From NCBI RefSeq assembly GCF_024662015.1, contig NZ_CP102480.1:2700501-2764500 (forward strand): a stretch of 64,000 nucleotides of DNA. Reading direction: 5' to 3'. Within the stretch, counting starts at the first letter, position 1. Each line of letters begins with the position of its first letter. This DNA is from Nisaea acidiphila. GTDB lineage: Bacteria; Pseudomonadota; Alphaproteobacteria; Thalassobaculales; Thalassobaculaceae. Positions 42,682-50,720 of the stretch are shown in pieces. Below the pieces are notes generated by a model. The model searched no databases and had not been told where the DNA came from. It was given only the letters and a program-made list of their open reading frames with translations. A program made the position numbers and the translations under genes.

Positions 42682-43170
42682 TTATGTGCTGGCGGTGGCC
42701 ATGCATCCTGCTCGCCGGGACGGCCGGTAAACCGCTTCGGCGAGGCTGAGCGCCGCTTGTGCCGCCGCGGCCGCGTTCCCCGTCTCCATCCACATGCCAA
42801 GCCGGGATTCCGCGACGTCCCTCTGGCCGTTTCTGGCGGCGTTCAGAATACGGAGGAGCACCAGTTCGTCGATGCTCAGCGGCGCGCTTGCGCTCGTCGC
42901 GATCGCGAGCCGACGCCGGCTTGCAAGGGTCAGCAGGGTCATCATCCGGTTGAGCGGCGTGAGGGCGGCGACCAGTCCGGAGAACTCGAACGCTTCCAGA
43001 ACCGACCCGGTCGCGCAGCAGCGCTCCCGGTGAGCCCGCATCCACTGGCGCATGGCCCAGAGAATAAGGCTTTCGAATTCATCGATCTTCGACTCCGCTC
43101 TGTCGAGCGTAGGCACGCTATTTCCTGCGCGGGCGCTTAAGACGCTCTCTCCCGTAAGAAACTGCAGCAC
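42682..43170 (-). CDS. hypothetical helical protein
   Basis: A 162-residue protein from GTG 43170, which has the strong ribosome-binding site GGGAGGA seven bases upstream. It is predicted mostly alpha-helical, with IDEFESLILWAMRQWMRAHRERCC near residues 29-52 and an Arg-rich middle (LASRRRLAIATS). No domain is recognised; no signal peptide. It lies alone between bfr and a glycosyltransferase gene. The ribosome-binding site and codon pattern favour a real gene. Confidence 0.6.
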   Translation of the reverse strand: MLQFLTGESVLSARAGNSVPTLDRAESKIDEFESLILWAMRQWMRAHRERCCATGSVLEAFEFSGLVAALTPLNRMMTLLTLASRRRLAIATSASAPLSIDELVLLRILNAARNGQRDVAESRLGMWMETGNAAAAAQAALSLAEAVYRPSRRAGCMATAST

Positions 43171-43252
43171 AACCTGATCCTCCCACAGTCTGATAGAGGA
43201 AAGGTAATGATTTTGCGAATGAGTTGCAATTCAAATATATCTTGTCGAATCT

Positions 43253-44485
43253 TCACGGCGCCGGTGTCCGGGAAAGCTCCATCCCGGCATCGACAATTGT
43301 GCGAAGCGTCATGTCCGGATCACCGAGGTCGACGCTCTTCGCCGCTGCGAGGGCCTGTTTCGCCAGACCGGTATCCCGGGCGAGCTTGACGAAGAGCTGG
43401 CCCAATGCCTTGCCCGGGAATTCCTTGTCCGGGTTGTTGATCAGTTTGATGCCGCCAAGCGCCTCGATCCGCCGTGCCGTCACGAGATGTTCCAGATTCC
43501 ACGGAACTATCGCCTGGGGCGTACCCGCCATGGCACCGGCGACGGCGGTGGAAAGGCCGCCGTGATGCACGAGCAGCCGCGCCTTCGGCATGACCTCGTT
43601 GAACGGGAGGGGCGTGGGACTCACCTGAAAGCTCGCCGTCGAGATCTGCCGTGCTTGATCGGAACCGATACCGCTGATGAAAGCGGTGACCGGAAGATTG
43701 CTCCGCTTCAGGGCGTCCATGACCGTCTTCAGGGACGGGTGGTTCCGGGGCATGTAGAAGAAAACGCTGTCGTCCGAACGCTCATTCGCCGGAAGCGGGC
43801 TGATGTCGCGTGGCATGTTGAATGGCGGAAGGGTCGCGCTTTGCCGATGTTCGGCGTAGGGGTCGACAATCGGCAGGGTCAGCGGAAAGGACCGATCGCC
43901 ATGGAACGCGTCGCTCAGGAAGGCGAGCTGCGGTTCGCCGCGCAGCCGGAGCACCTTGTTGATGATCCCGAGCAGGTTCGCTTCATGGGTCTTCGAGAAT
44001 TTCTCCAGTTTGCTCTGCCAGGGCCGGATCGGCGGCAGTTCGCGGCCTCCGGGCGGCATTGTGTAGCCGTTACCGATGGTGAGCGACGGGATCCGGCCGC
44101 GTGCGGCGATATTCAGGGTCGGGCTGAAATCGCCGATAACGAGGTCGGGACTGACCGCCGAGAGCAAGCCGGTCCATGATTCCAATCGTGCCGCGAAGCC
44201 GATTTCGCTGCCATATCCGATGAGGTTGAGAACGTCGGCGAAGGAGTGGGTCGGAATCTGCCGGGCCTTGGGGTCGGACGGCATGCGCCAGTTCGGGATC
44301 GGGAGCAGATGGTAACCGTCCGGCAGCCGTGCCGTTGAAGGATTCCAGAAGGCATCCGCGCGCTCTTGCTCCTGCAGCGCAAGGAAGATCTCCGCGCCTT
44401 GATCCCGGAATGCCCTGGCTATCGGTTTGATGCGGTTGACGTGGCCGAGACCGGCGCCGAATTCCCACCCGAACAGAATACGCAT
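43253..44485 (-). CDS. MGT/GT1-type glycosyltransferase
   Basis: A 410-residue GT-B enzyme beginning MRILFGWEFGAGLGHVNRIKPIARAFRDQG, the acceptor-side GHVxR motif of UDP-glucuronosyltransferase-like enzymes. The C-terminal donor site is LLVHHGGLSTAVAGAMAGTPQAIVPWNLEH. The frame is open far upstream but only the ATG at 44485 gives the family N-terminus. Substrate unknown: lipid, carotenoid or secondary metabolite glycosylation are all possible. Confidence 0.85.
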   Translation of the reverse strand: MRILFGWEFGAGLGHVNRIKPIARAFRDQGAEIFLALQEQERADAFWNPSTARLPDGYHLLPIPNWRMPSDPKARQIPTHSFADVLNLIGYGSEIGFAARLESWTGLLSAVSPDLVIGDFSPTLNIAARGRIPSLTIGNGYTMPPGGRELPPIRPWQSKLEKFSKTHEANLLGIINKVLRLRGEPQLAFLSDAFHGDRSFPLTLPIVDPYAEHRQSATLPPFNMPRDISPLPANERSDDSVFFYMPRNHPSLKTVMDALKRSNLPVTAFISGIGSDQARQISTASFQVSPTPLPFNEVMPKARLLVHHGGLSTAVAGAMAGTPQAIVPWNLEHLVTARRIEALGGIKLINNPDKEFPGKALGQLFVKLARDTGLAKQALAAAKSVDLGDPDMTLRTIVDAGMELSRTPAP

Positions 44486-44566
44486 GAACCTGTATCTTTT
44501 CAGTGCTTTGAATTCTTCGCATAGTGACGCTGAGGATTCGGAAAGCAAGCCGGGAAAGAAACCGAG

Positions 44567-45496
44567 ATGAAACAGGCGCGGCAATTGCCCGGCGGAGACG
44601 AGATTTTTCTCGATCACGTGGCGCATTTCGTCCCAGACATGGCCGAGGCGCACCGCGATCTCAACCGCCTGGGGTTCGTGCAAACGCCTTATACCGAGCA
44701 CCGGCACCAGACAGACGAGGGTGCTGCGCCGGCGCCGTCCGGGACCGCGAACCGCTGCATCATGCTGCCGGAAGGCTATATCGAGGTGATCGCGGTTTCG
44801 GACGCCGCGACCGAACTCGGCAAGCGGACCCAGGGGCAGATCGACCGCTATGTCGGTCTGCATCTGATCGCCTTCTCCTGCGTCGACCCGGAAAGTGTCC
44901 AGGGCCGGCTCACCCTGACCGGGTTCCATCCCCAGCCGCTCGTCCATCTGAAGCGTCCCGTCACCATGCCGAATGGTGGCGAGGAGGAGGCCGCCTTCAC
45001 CGTGTGCCGGGTGCGACCGCAGGACATGCCTGAGGGACGGGTGCAATATCTGGCGCACCATACCGAGGAGATCGTCTGGCAGGACCGCTGGATGCAGCAT
45101 GGCAACGGTATCGTCGCCTTGCGCGACGTGGTGATCGGCGCCGAAGTGCTGGATAAGACGGCGGCTCGCTATTGCTGGTTTCTGGACCGCGGCGGGCCGA
45201 AGCCTGTGAACGCGCACATCTGGCGGATTCCGCTCGATCGTGGCGGCGTGGTGATTGCCGACGAGGAAGGGCTCGGCGAGCTCCTGCCGAACGTGGACTT
45301 TCCGGACGAGGGGCCGTTGATTGCCGGCTACGGTGTCCTCTCGGCAGACCTCTCCGCGACCGAAAGTTTTTTCCGCGAGCGGGGTTTTGCGCCGGAGCGC
45401 ATCGACAATTATCTTGAATTAACTCTGCCGGAGTCGCTCGGCGGGACACTTTTCATTGCGGAAGAGGACACGGATTTTCCCTGGATGCGGCAGTAG
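44567..45496 (+). CDS. VOC-superfamily (glyoxalase-like domain) protein
   Basis: A 309-residue protein. IFLDHVAHFVPDMAEAHRDLNRLGF opens a first VOC module with a metal-ligand His, and LPEGYIEVIAV supplies a Glu ligand strand; a second, more diverged module covers about 150-300 (LAHHTEEIVWQ..., GYGVLSADLSATESFFRERGF). It matches the glyoxalase-like (PF13468-type) group whose substrates are mostly unknown. Divergent from the glycosyltransferase. Confidence 0.8.
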   Translation: MKQARQLPGGDEIFLDHVAHFVPDMAEAHRDLNRLGFVQTPYTEHRHQTDEGAAPAPSGTANRCIMLPEGYIEVIAVSDAATELGKRTQGQIDRYVGLHLIAFSCVDPESVQGRLTLTGFHPQPLVHLKRPVTMPNGGEEEAAFTVCRVRPQDMPEGRVQYLAHHTEEIVWQDRWMQHGNGIVALRDVVIGAEVLDKTAARYCWFLDRGGPKPVNAHIWRIPLDRGGVVIADEEGLGELLPNVDFPDEGPLIAGYGVLSADLSATESFFRERGFAPERIDNYLELTLPESLGGTLFIAEEDTDFPWMRQ

Positions 45497-45556
45497 ATTC
45501 ATAAATCGTTCAGGCAATCCCGTGAGTGAAAACCCCGAATTGCGGGAGAGATAGCA

Positions 45557-45850
45557 ATGTCGAAGACGTTGGTCGCGACCATGATGAGCGCCACCGGGGA
45601 CACGCAGGAGGATTACGTCTTCACGACCGAAGATGACGATATCTGGCACAAGACACCGATCAATATCATCCGTGTCTTTGCCGAGTACGTCGACGAGAAG
45701 GTGTTTCCCCGGGAGCTGGTCGATTTCGAGATCAATGCGTCGTTCAAGAACGAGGAACACAAATGCGTCACCGCCATGGGCCACATGGTCTTCGAGCGCG
45801 GCCGCATTCCCTTCACGCTGATGATTGGCGAGCCGAAGGCTTCGAAATAA
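45557..45850 (+). CDS. hypothetical 97-residue protein
   Basis: A 97-residue, acidic protein. The ATG at 45557 has GGGAGAG upstream. MSKTLVATMMSATGDTQEDYVFTTEDDD is followed by IIRVFAEYVDEKVFPRELVDFEINASF and AMGHMVFERGRIPFTLMIGEP. Alternating strands and one helix suggest a compact alpha/beta fold. No family comes to mind, and no signal peptide is present. It lies between the VOC and phosphatase genes on the same strand. Confidence 0.65.
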   Translation: MSKTLVATMMSATGDTQEDYVFTTEDDDIWHKTPINIIRVFAEYVDEKVFPRELVDFEINASFKNEEHKCVTAMGHMVFERGRIPFTLMIGEPKASK

Positions 45851-45878
45851 TCCCCGGTTCCGGCGCGGGTTACGCTAT

Positions 45879-46577
45879 ATGGACCCGATGACAGACAGCA
45901 CGCCAGAGAATGTATCCGCCCTCCAGCCGCTCGAGGGCGCCGAACGGCTCCGTGCGTGGTGGCATCTGATGGCGACCGATCATGGCTTCGTCCGTTCGAT
46001 CTATCTCAACATGCACAGGGTCAGCGACGAGCTCTGGCGTTCCGCTCAGCCATCTCCGTGGCACCTCGAGCGCATCGCCGCGCGGGGGTTCAGGACCGTG
46101 CTCAATCTGCGCGGTGCGGAGGAAGAGAACTACCGCTACCGACTGGAGCGTGAGGCCTGCGAACGTCTCGGGCTCAAGCTGATCAGCCTGCCGGTCCGCT
46201 CGCGCAACCCGCTGAAGCCCGAGGTCCTGAAAGAGGCGATCGGGGTCTGGGACAGGCTGGAAGGGCCGACCCTGATGCACTGCAAGTCGGGTGCCGACCG
46301 CACGGGACTGATGAGCACGCTCTATCTGCACCTGGTCAAAGGATTGCCGATGCGCGAGGCGATGGATCAGCTTTCCCTGCGCTTCGGGCATTTCCGGCAC
46401 GGCCGGACCGGCATCGTCGACCATGTCTTCGAACAGTTCGCGGCACGGCACGATGAGACCGGGATCTCCTTCCGGGACTGGGCGGAAAGGGAATACGACC
46501 CCGATGCGCTCCAGGCCGGGTTCCGCGCGGACTGGTTCGAGTCCCTGATCGTCGACAAGATCCTCCGCCGCGAATAG
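45879..46577 (+). CDS. dual-specificity/tyrosine protein phosphatase family protein
   Basis: A 232-residue protein from ATG 45879 (a second ATG at 45888 is possible). The phosphatase signature HCKSGADRTG has the catalytic Cys at 135 and Arg at 140. VLNLRGAEEENYRYRLEREACERLGL upstream is the usual region of bacterial DSP-like enzymes. Substrates could be phosphoproteins or phosphorylated lipids/inositols. No cognate kinase is adjacent. Confidence 0.85.
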   Translation: MDPMTDSTPENVSALQPLEGAERLRAWWHLMATDHGFVRSIYLNMHRVSDELWRSAQPSPWHLERIAARGFRTVLNLRGAEEENYRYRLEREACERLGLKLISLPVRSRNPLKPEVLKEAIGVWDRLEGPTLMHCKSGADRTGLMSTLYLHLVKGLPMREAMDQLSLRFGHFRHGRTGIVDHVFEQFAARHDETGISFRDWAEREYDPDALQAGFRADWFESLIVDKILRRE

Positions 46578-46590
46578 GCAGAGGCTTTCG

Positions 46591-47583
46591 TCAGGCCGCG
46601 ATCGTGCCGCCCAGCTCGTCCTCGATGAAGGCACGGATCACGCTTTCCATACCTTCGTCTTGCGAGAAGCCGAGCGCCGCCGCCCTTTTCGTGTTGAATT
46701 CCGGCGGCCAGCCACGGACGATCTTTTCGATGAAGGGATCAGGGGTCCAGTCGATCCGGCCGGCGACAGCCGGCCCCGCGACGGATTCCAGCGCTTTCGC
46801 CATTCCGGCGACGGTCACCGAGAATCCGGGCAGCGACACCGTGCGCGAAGCGCCCCAGGCATCGGCCGCGAGATTATGCGCGTGGACCGTGTTCTCGACG
46901 ATGCTGCGTGGCGAGGCGAGCCACATGCGGGCATCGCCGGCGACCGGGCAGACCGCCGTCTCGCCCTGCAGTGGCTCGCGGATGATTGAGCTGGCGAAGG
47001 TGGAGGCCGCCTTGTTCGGTTTTCCGGGGCGGACCACGACGGTCGGAAAGCGCAGAGACCGGCCGTCGACGAAGCCCTTGCGGCTGTAGTCGGATACCAG
47101 CAACTCGCCGATCGCCTTCTGTGTGCCGTACGAGGTTTGCGGTGTTGTTGCGGTCATGTCCTCGACGATATGCGGCAGGTCTCCGCCGAAGGCCGCGCAG
47201 GAACTCGCGAAAACCATTTTGGGAACGCCGTCGGCTTTCCGCAGGATCTCGAGGATCGCGCGTGTCGCATCGAGATTGACGGCCATGCCGAGGTCGAAGT
47301 CTTCTTCCGCGCCGGCGCTGACGATGGCGGCGAGATGGAAGACGCTGTCGGTGTCGCCGGGGATAGCTTCGGCAAGCAGCGTCTCGTCGGTGATGTCGCC
47401 GGCGAGGCTGCGCACGCGGGCGTCCGAGGTGAGCGCGTCCGGTGCGTTCACCACATCGAGCAGGGTCAGCTCGGTGACGGGCTTGCGGCTGCCGTCCGAG
47501 GCGACGAGCGCGTTGCTGTCGAGAAGGCGCCGGGCCAGTTTCTGGCCGATGAAGCCGGAGGCTCCGGTGATGGTGACCTTCAT
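46591..47583 (-). CDS. denD: D-erythronate dehydrogenase
   Basis: A 330-residue extended SDR from ATG 47583, overlapping the otnI stop (ATGA). GASGFIGQKLARRLL is the Rossmann motif, the catalytic region has FASSCAAFGG and YGTQKAIGE (YxxxK). The association with OtnI and OtnK identifies it as DenD, which oxidises D-erythronate to 2-oxo-tetronate. A general epimerase function is less likely given the neighbours. Confidence 0.9.
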   Translation of the reverse strand: MKVTITGASGFIGQKLARRLLDSNALVASDGSRKPVTELTLLDVVNAPDALTSDARVRSLAGDITDETLLAEAIPGDTDSVFHLAAIVSAGAEEDFDLGMAVNLDATRAILEILRKADGVPKMVFASSCAAFGGDLPHIVEDMTATTPQTSYGTQKAIGELLVSDYSRKGFVDGRSLRFPTVVVRPGKPNKAASTFASSIIREPLQGETAVCPVAGDARMWLASPRSIVENTVHAHNLAADAWGASRTVSLPGFSVTVAGMAKALESVAGPAVAGRIDWTPDPFIEKIVRGWPPEFNTKRAAALGFSQDEGMESVIRAFIEDELGGTIAA

Positions 47584-48359
47584 TCCGTCCACTCCTTCAT
47601 CCAGCCGAGCCCTTCGACGGTTCCGGCTTGCGGCCGGTACTCGCAGCCGACCCAGCCCTCGTATCCAAGGTCATCCATGAGCCGGAAGAGATAGGGGTAA
47701 TTGATCTCGCCGATATCCGGTTCGTGCCGTTCGGGCACGCCGGCGATCTGGATATGCTCGATCGCGGCCAGATTGTCCTTGAGGTGAACCGCGAGGTCGC
47801 CCTCCATGATCTGGCAGTGATAGAGGTCGAACTGCAGGCGGACGTTGTTTTCGCCGACCGCATCGATGATCGAGAGCGCCTGATCCTGATAATTCAGGAA
47901 GTAGGGCGGCATGTCCCGGTTGTTGATCGGCTCGAGGATCAGGGTTTTGCCGCGTTTTCCTGCAATCGGTGCCGCCTGTTTCAGGTTGGCGATCAGGGTT
48001 TCGGTGCAGGCCTCCCGGGAGACACCGTCCGGGACCATGCCGCTCATCACGTGGAGGCGCGGGCAATCGAGCGCGTCCGCATAGTCGAGGGCTTTCTCCA
48101 GCGCCGCCAGGAAGGCGTCCTGTCGCCCCGGAATGGCTGCGAATCCCCGGTCTCCGGCATCCCAGTCGCCGGGCGGAAGGTTGAAAAGCGCCTGTGTAAG
48201 TCCCGCGTCTTCCAGCTTGGCCCGGATCTCGCCAGCCGGAAAATCGTAAGGGAAAAGGAATTCGACACCCCGGAAACCGGCCTCGGCGGCCGCCTTGAAG
48301 CGGTCGAGAAACGGCAGTTCCTGGAACATCATGGACAGATTTGCTGCCAGTTTTGGCAT
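47580..48359 (-). CDS. otnI: 2-oxo-tetronate isomerase (hydroxypyruvate isomerase family)
   Basis: A 259-residue TIM barrel of the Hyi family from ATG 48359 (MPKLAANLSMMFQELPFLDRF). Metal-binding elements are ILEPINNRDMPPYFLNY, QFDLYHCQIMEGD and CEYRPQ. In the pathway described by enzyme-genomics work it converts 2-oxo-tetronate to 3-oxo-tetronate. Hydroxypyruvate isomerase activity is the alternative, but gene context favours OtnI. Confidence 0.9.
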   Translation of the reverse strand: MPKLAANLSMMFQELPFLDRFKAAAEAGFRGVEFLFPYDFPAGEIRAKLEDAGLTQALFNLPPGDWDAGDRGFAAIPGRQDAFLAALEKALDYADALDCPRLHVMSGMVPDGVSREACTETLIANLKQAAPIAGKRGKTLILEPINNRDMPPYFLNYQDQALSIIDAVGENNVRLQFDLYHCQIMEGDLAVHLKDNLAAIEHIQIAGVPERHEPDIGEINYPYLFRLMDDLGYEGWVGCEYRPQAGTVEGLGWMKEWTE

Positions 48360-48490
48360 GGAGCCTCCCCTGTCGCCATTCTTGATGGGCGGTGCGTGTC
48401 GCACGGACGTGCGCTTGCTTGAGGGCGCAGCCTACAGCAGACTGCCCGGCCCGATCCATAGAGTCGTATCATTCAGGGAGGAAAGCGGTC

Positions 48491-49759
48491 ATGGCGCCCA
48501 TACTCGGCTGCATTGCCGACGATTTTACCGGAGCCACCGATCTTGCGAACATGCTGGTGCGGGGCGGCATGCGCACGGTTCAGCTCATCGGCGTACCGGG
48601 CGCGGCGACCGAAATACCGGAGGCGGACGCCATCGTCGTCGCCCTGAAATCGCGCACGAACCCGGCTGCGGAAGCGGTGGCGCAGTCCCGGGAATCGCTG
48701 CGCTGGCTGAAGGGTGCCGGCTGCCGGCAGTTCTTTTTCAAGTATTGCTCGACCTTCGATTCCACCGATGACGGCAATATCGGCCCGGTCACCGACGCGC
48801 TGATGGAAGATCTCGGTACCGGCGTCACCGTCGCCTGCCCGGCTTTTCCGGAGAACGGCCGGACGATCTTCAACGGCCATCTCTTTGTCGGAACTCAGCT
48901 TTTGTCCGACAGCCCGATGCGGAATCATCCCCTGACGCCGATGACGGACAGTAATCTCGTATCGGTCCTGCAACGACAAACTAAAAAGCAAGTTAAATTG
49001 CTCCAATTCACTACCGTCGATGCCGGCGGCGAGGCCATTTCGGCCGCGCTGAAGGTTATCGAAAGCGATGGTGGAGGAATCGCGATCGTCGATGCGATTC
49101 TGGATAATCATCTGGAATCAATCGGGTACGGCGTGCGCGATCTGCCTTTGATCACCGGTGGATCCGGTGTTGCGATCGGTCTTCCCGAGAACTACCGGCG
49201 TCAGGGCCTGCTGGCGGATTCCAGCGCAGCGGACCGGTTGCCGTCGATCGAAGGCAAGGCCGCCGTGCTCGCCGGAAGTTGCTCGGTGGCGACCCTGGGT
49301 CAGATCGAGCGCTTTCGCGAGGAGCATCCGGCTCTCGCGGTCGATGCGCTGCGTCTCGCCCGGGGAGAGGATGTGGTCGGCGAAGCGCTCGACTGGGCTT
49401 ACGGCAAGAGTGCCGAGGGCCCGGTGCTGATTTATGCGAGTCAGCCTGCCGAGAAGGTGCGGGAGATCCAGAGCGAACTCGGTCGGGCGGAAGCGGGCGC
49501 GTTGATCGAGGACGCGATGGCCGGGATTGCACGCGGTCTGGTCGATGCCGGTGTCCGGCGGCTTGTCGTCGCCGGCGGCGAGACGTCGGGCGCGGTCGTT
49601 TCCGCCCTCGGGGTCAAAGGCTTGCAGATCGGAGCGCAGATCGATCCGGGTGTCCCGGCGACCGTCTCGCTTGGTGGCGAGCAGATCGCGCTCGCTCTGA
49701 AGTCCGGCAATTTCGGCGGTCAGGATTTCTTCGCAAAAGCGCTCGCGGAGATGCCGTGA
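48491..49759 (+). CDS. otnK: 3-oxo-tetronate kinase (four-carbon acid sugar kinase)
   Basis: A 422-residue DUF1537-family kinase from ATG 48491 (MAPILGCIADDFTGATDLANMLVRGGM). N-terminal DDFTGATD and the C-terminal GGETSGAVVSALG and GVPATVSLGGEQIALALKSGNFGG motifs are the family signatures. It phosphorylates 3-oxo-tetronate on the 4-hydroxyl. Divergent from denD-otnI across a 131-bp gap. The decarboxylating aldolase OtnC needed to make DHAP is not in the window. Confidence 0.92.
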   Translation: MAPILGCIADDFTGATDLANMLVRGGMRTVQLIGVPGAATEIPEADAIVVALKSRTNPAAEAVAQSRESLRWLKGAGCRQFFFKYCSTFDSTDDGNIGPVTDALMEDLGTGVTVACPAFPENGRTIFNGHLFVGTQLLSDSPMRNHPLTPMTDSNLVSVLQRQTKKQVKLLQFTTVDAGGEAISAALKVIESDGGGIAIVDAILDNHLESIGYGVRDLPLITGGSGVAIGLPENYRRQGLLADSSAADRLPSIEGKAAVLAGSCSVATLGQIERFREEHPALAVDALRLARGEDVVGEALDWAYGKSAEGPVLIYASQPAEKVREIQSELGRAEAGALIEDAMAGIARGLVDAGVRRLVVAGGETSGAVVSALGVKGLQIGAQIDPGVPATVSLGGEQIALALKSGNFGGQDFFAKALAEMP

Positions 49760-49780
49760 GGCGCAGTGTGCGGCGCCTCA
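49757..49780. terminator. hairpin between convergent otnK and histidine kinase genes
   Basis: TGAGGCGC (49757-49764, overlapping the otnK stop codon) and GCGCCTCA (49773-49780) form a perfect 8-bp stem with an 8-nt loop. The right arm overlaps the stop of the histidine kinase gene. No T-run follows, so it may be a weak bidirectional terminator or an mRNA end-protecting hairpin. Confidence 0.45.
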
Positions 49781-50518
49781 GACCTTGTCGGGAGAGAACA
49801 CCAGGGAGACCGAGGTTCCGAAATTGGGATTGCTCCGGATCTCGATATTGATGCCGTAAGGCGCGAGTTGCTTTTTCACGATCGAGAGCCCGCGGCCCGA
49901 CCCCATCTCGCCCTGAAGACCCTCGGCCGGTTTCACCGGGAGGAATTTCAGGACTTCCGAGAGTTTGTCGGCGGACATGCCGGTTCCGGTGTCCCGGATC
50001 ACCATGATCACGGCACCCGATACCGGATCGCGCTTGCCAATCACGGCAACGGTTCCGCCCGCAGGGGTGAATTTGATCGCATTGATGACCAGATTGCCCA
50101 GCACGTCCTCGATGACACTGGCCGGGACAGGCACTTTTGGAAAGTCCCGGTCGAATCGGATGTCGAGGGTGATCTTCTTCTCTTCCGCCATTGCGCTGTA
50201 GCGCGCAATCGTGGTTTTCGCGACGGCGTGTGCGTCCGTCTGTTCGGCCGCCGGGCTCTTCGCATCGCTCTCCTCCGTCAGAAGACGGTCGCAAATCCGC
50301 ACCAGCGCTTCTGCGGCTTCATTGGCGATCTCGGAATACTGCTTATATTTCGGATGGCTGTGCGGACCGTGCTTTTCCGACATGAGCAACTGTGTGTAGG
50401 CGCGTAGAGCACTTAGCGGATTGCGCATCTCATGGGCGATATCGGCGACAAAGTCGCTCTTGGAGCCAAGGGCATTTGTCTCGGGGATATCGTCCGACGA
50501 GGTCCGACGGTCCGTCAT
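49778..50518 (-). CDS. soluble sensor histidine kinase without a recognised input domain
   Basis: A 246-residue kinase. ATG 50518 (MTDRRTSSDD) follows GGAAGG; the frame is open upstream. HisKA domain with the phosphorylated His in VADIAHEMRNPLSALRAY (about residue 29), then the HATPase domain: N box NLVINAIKFTP, G1 DTGTGM, G2 GSGRGLSIVKKQL. Only ~22 residues precede the H box and there is no membrane helix, so the signal must come from a partner or the truncated N-terminus. No response regulator is adjacent. Confidence 0.87.
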   Translation of the reverse strand: MTDRRTSSDDIPETNALGSKSDFVADIAHEMRNPLSALRAYTQLLMSEKHGPHSHPKYKQYSEIANEAAEALVRICDRLLTEESDAKSPAAEQTDAHAVAKTTIARYSAMAEEKKITLDIRFDRDFPKVPVPASVIEDVLGNLVINAIKFTPAGGTVAVIGKRDPVSGAVIMVIRDTGTGMSADKLSEVLKFLPVKPAEGLQGEMGSGRGLSIVKKQLAPYGINIEIRSNPNFGTSVSLVFSPDKV

Positions 50519-50720
50519 TTGCGCCTTCCGCATACCCATATGCAATCGCGTTCCATCACATTGCGGGCCACGCATCATGCGACAAACTTCAGGTTGATTG
50601 TTGTCTGTCGTAGATAGCGCTGCCCGGCGTTGCAATCAATCTCCCGGGCAGAAATTCAGTGTCTCACACTTCGGAATAAATCCGCAGTCCAGATTTTCGC
50701 CTGAAAACGAAAACAATTCT

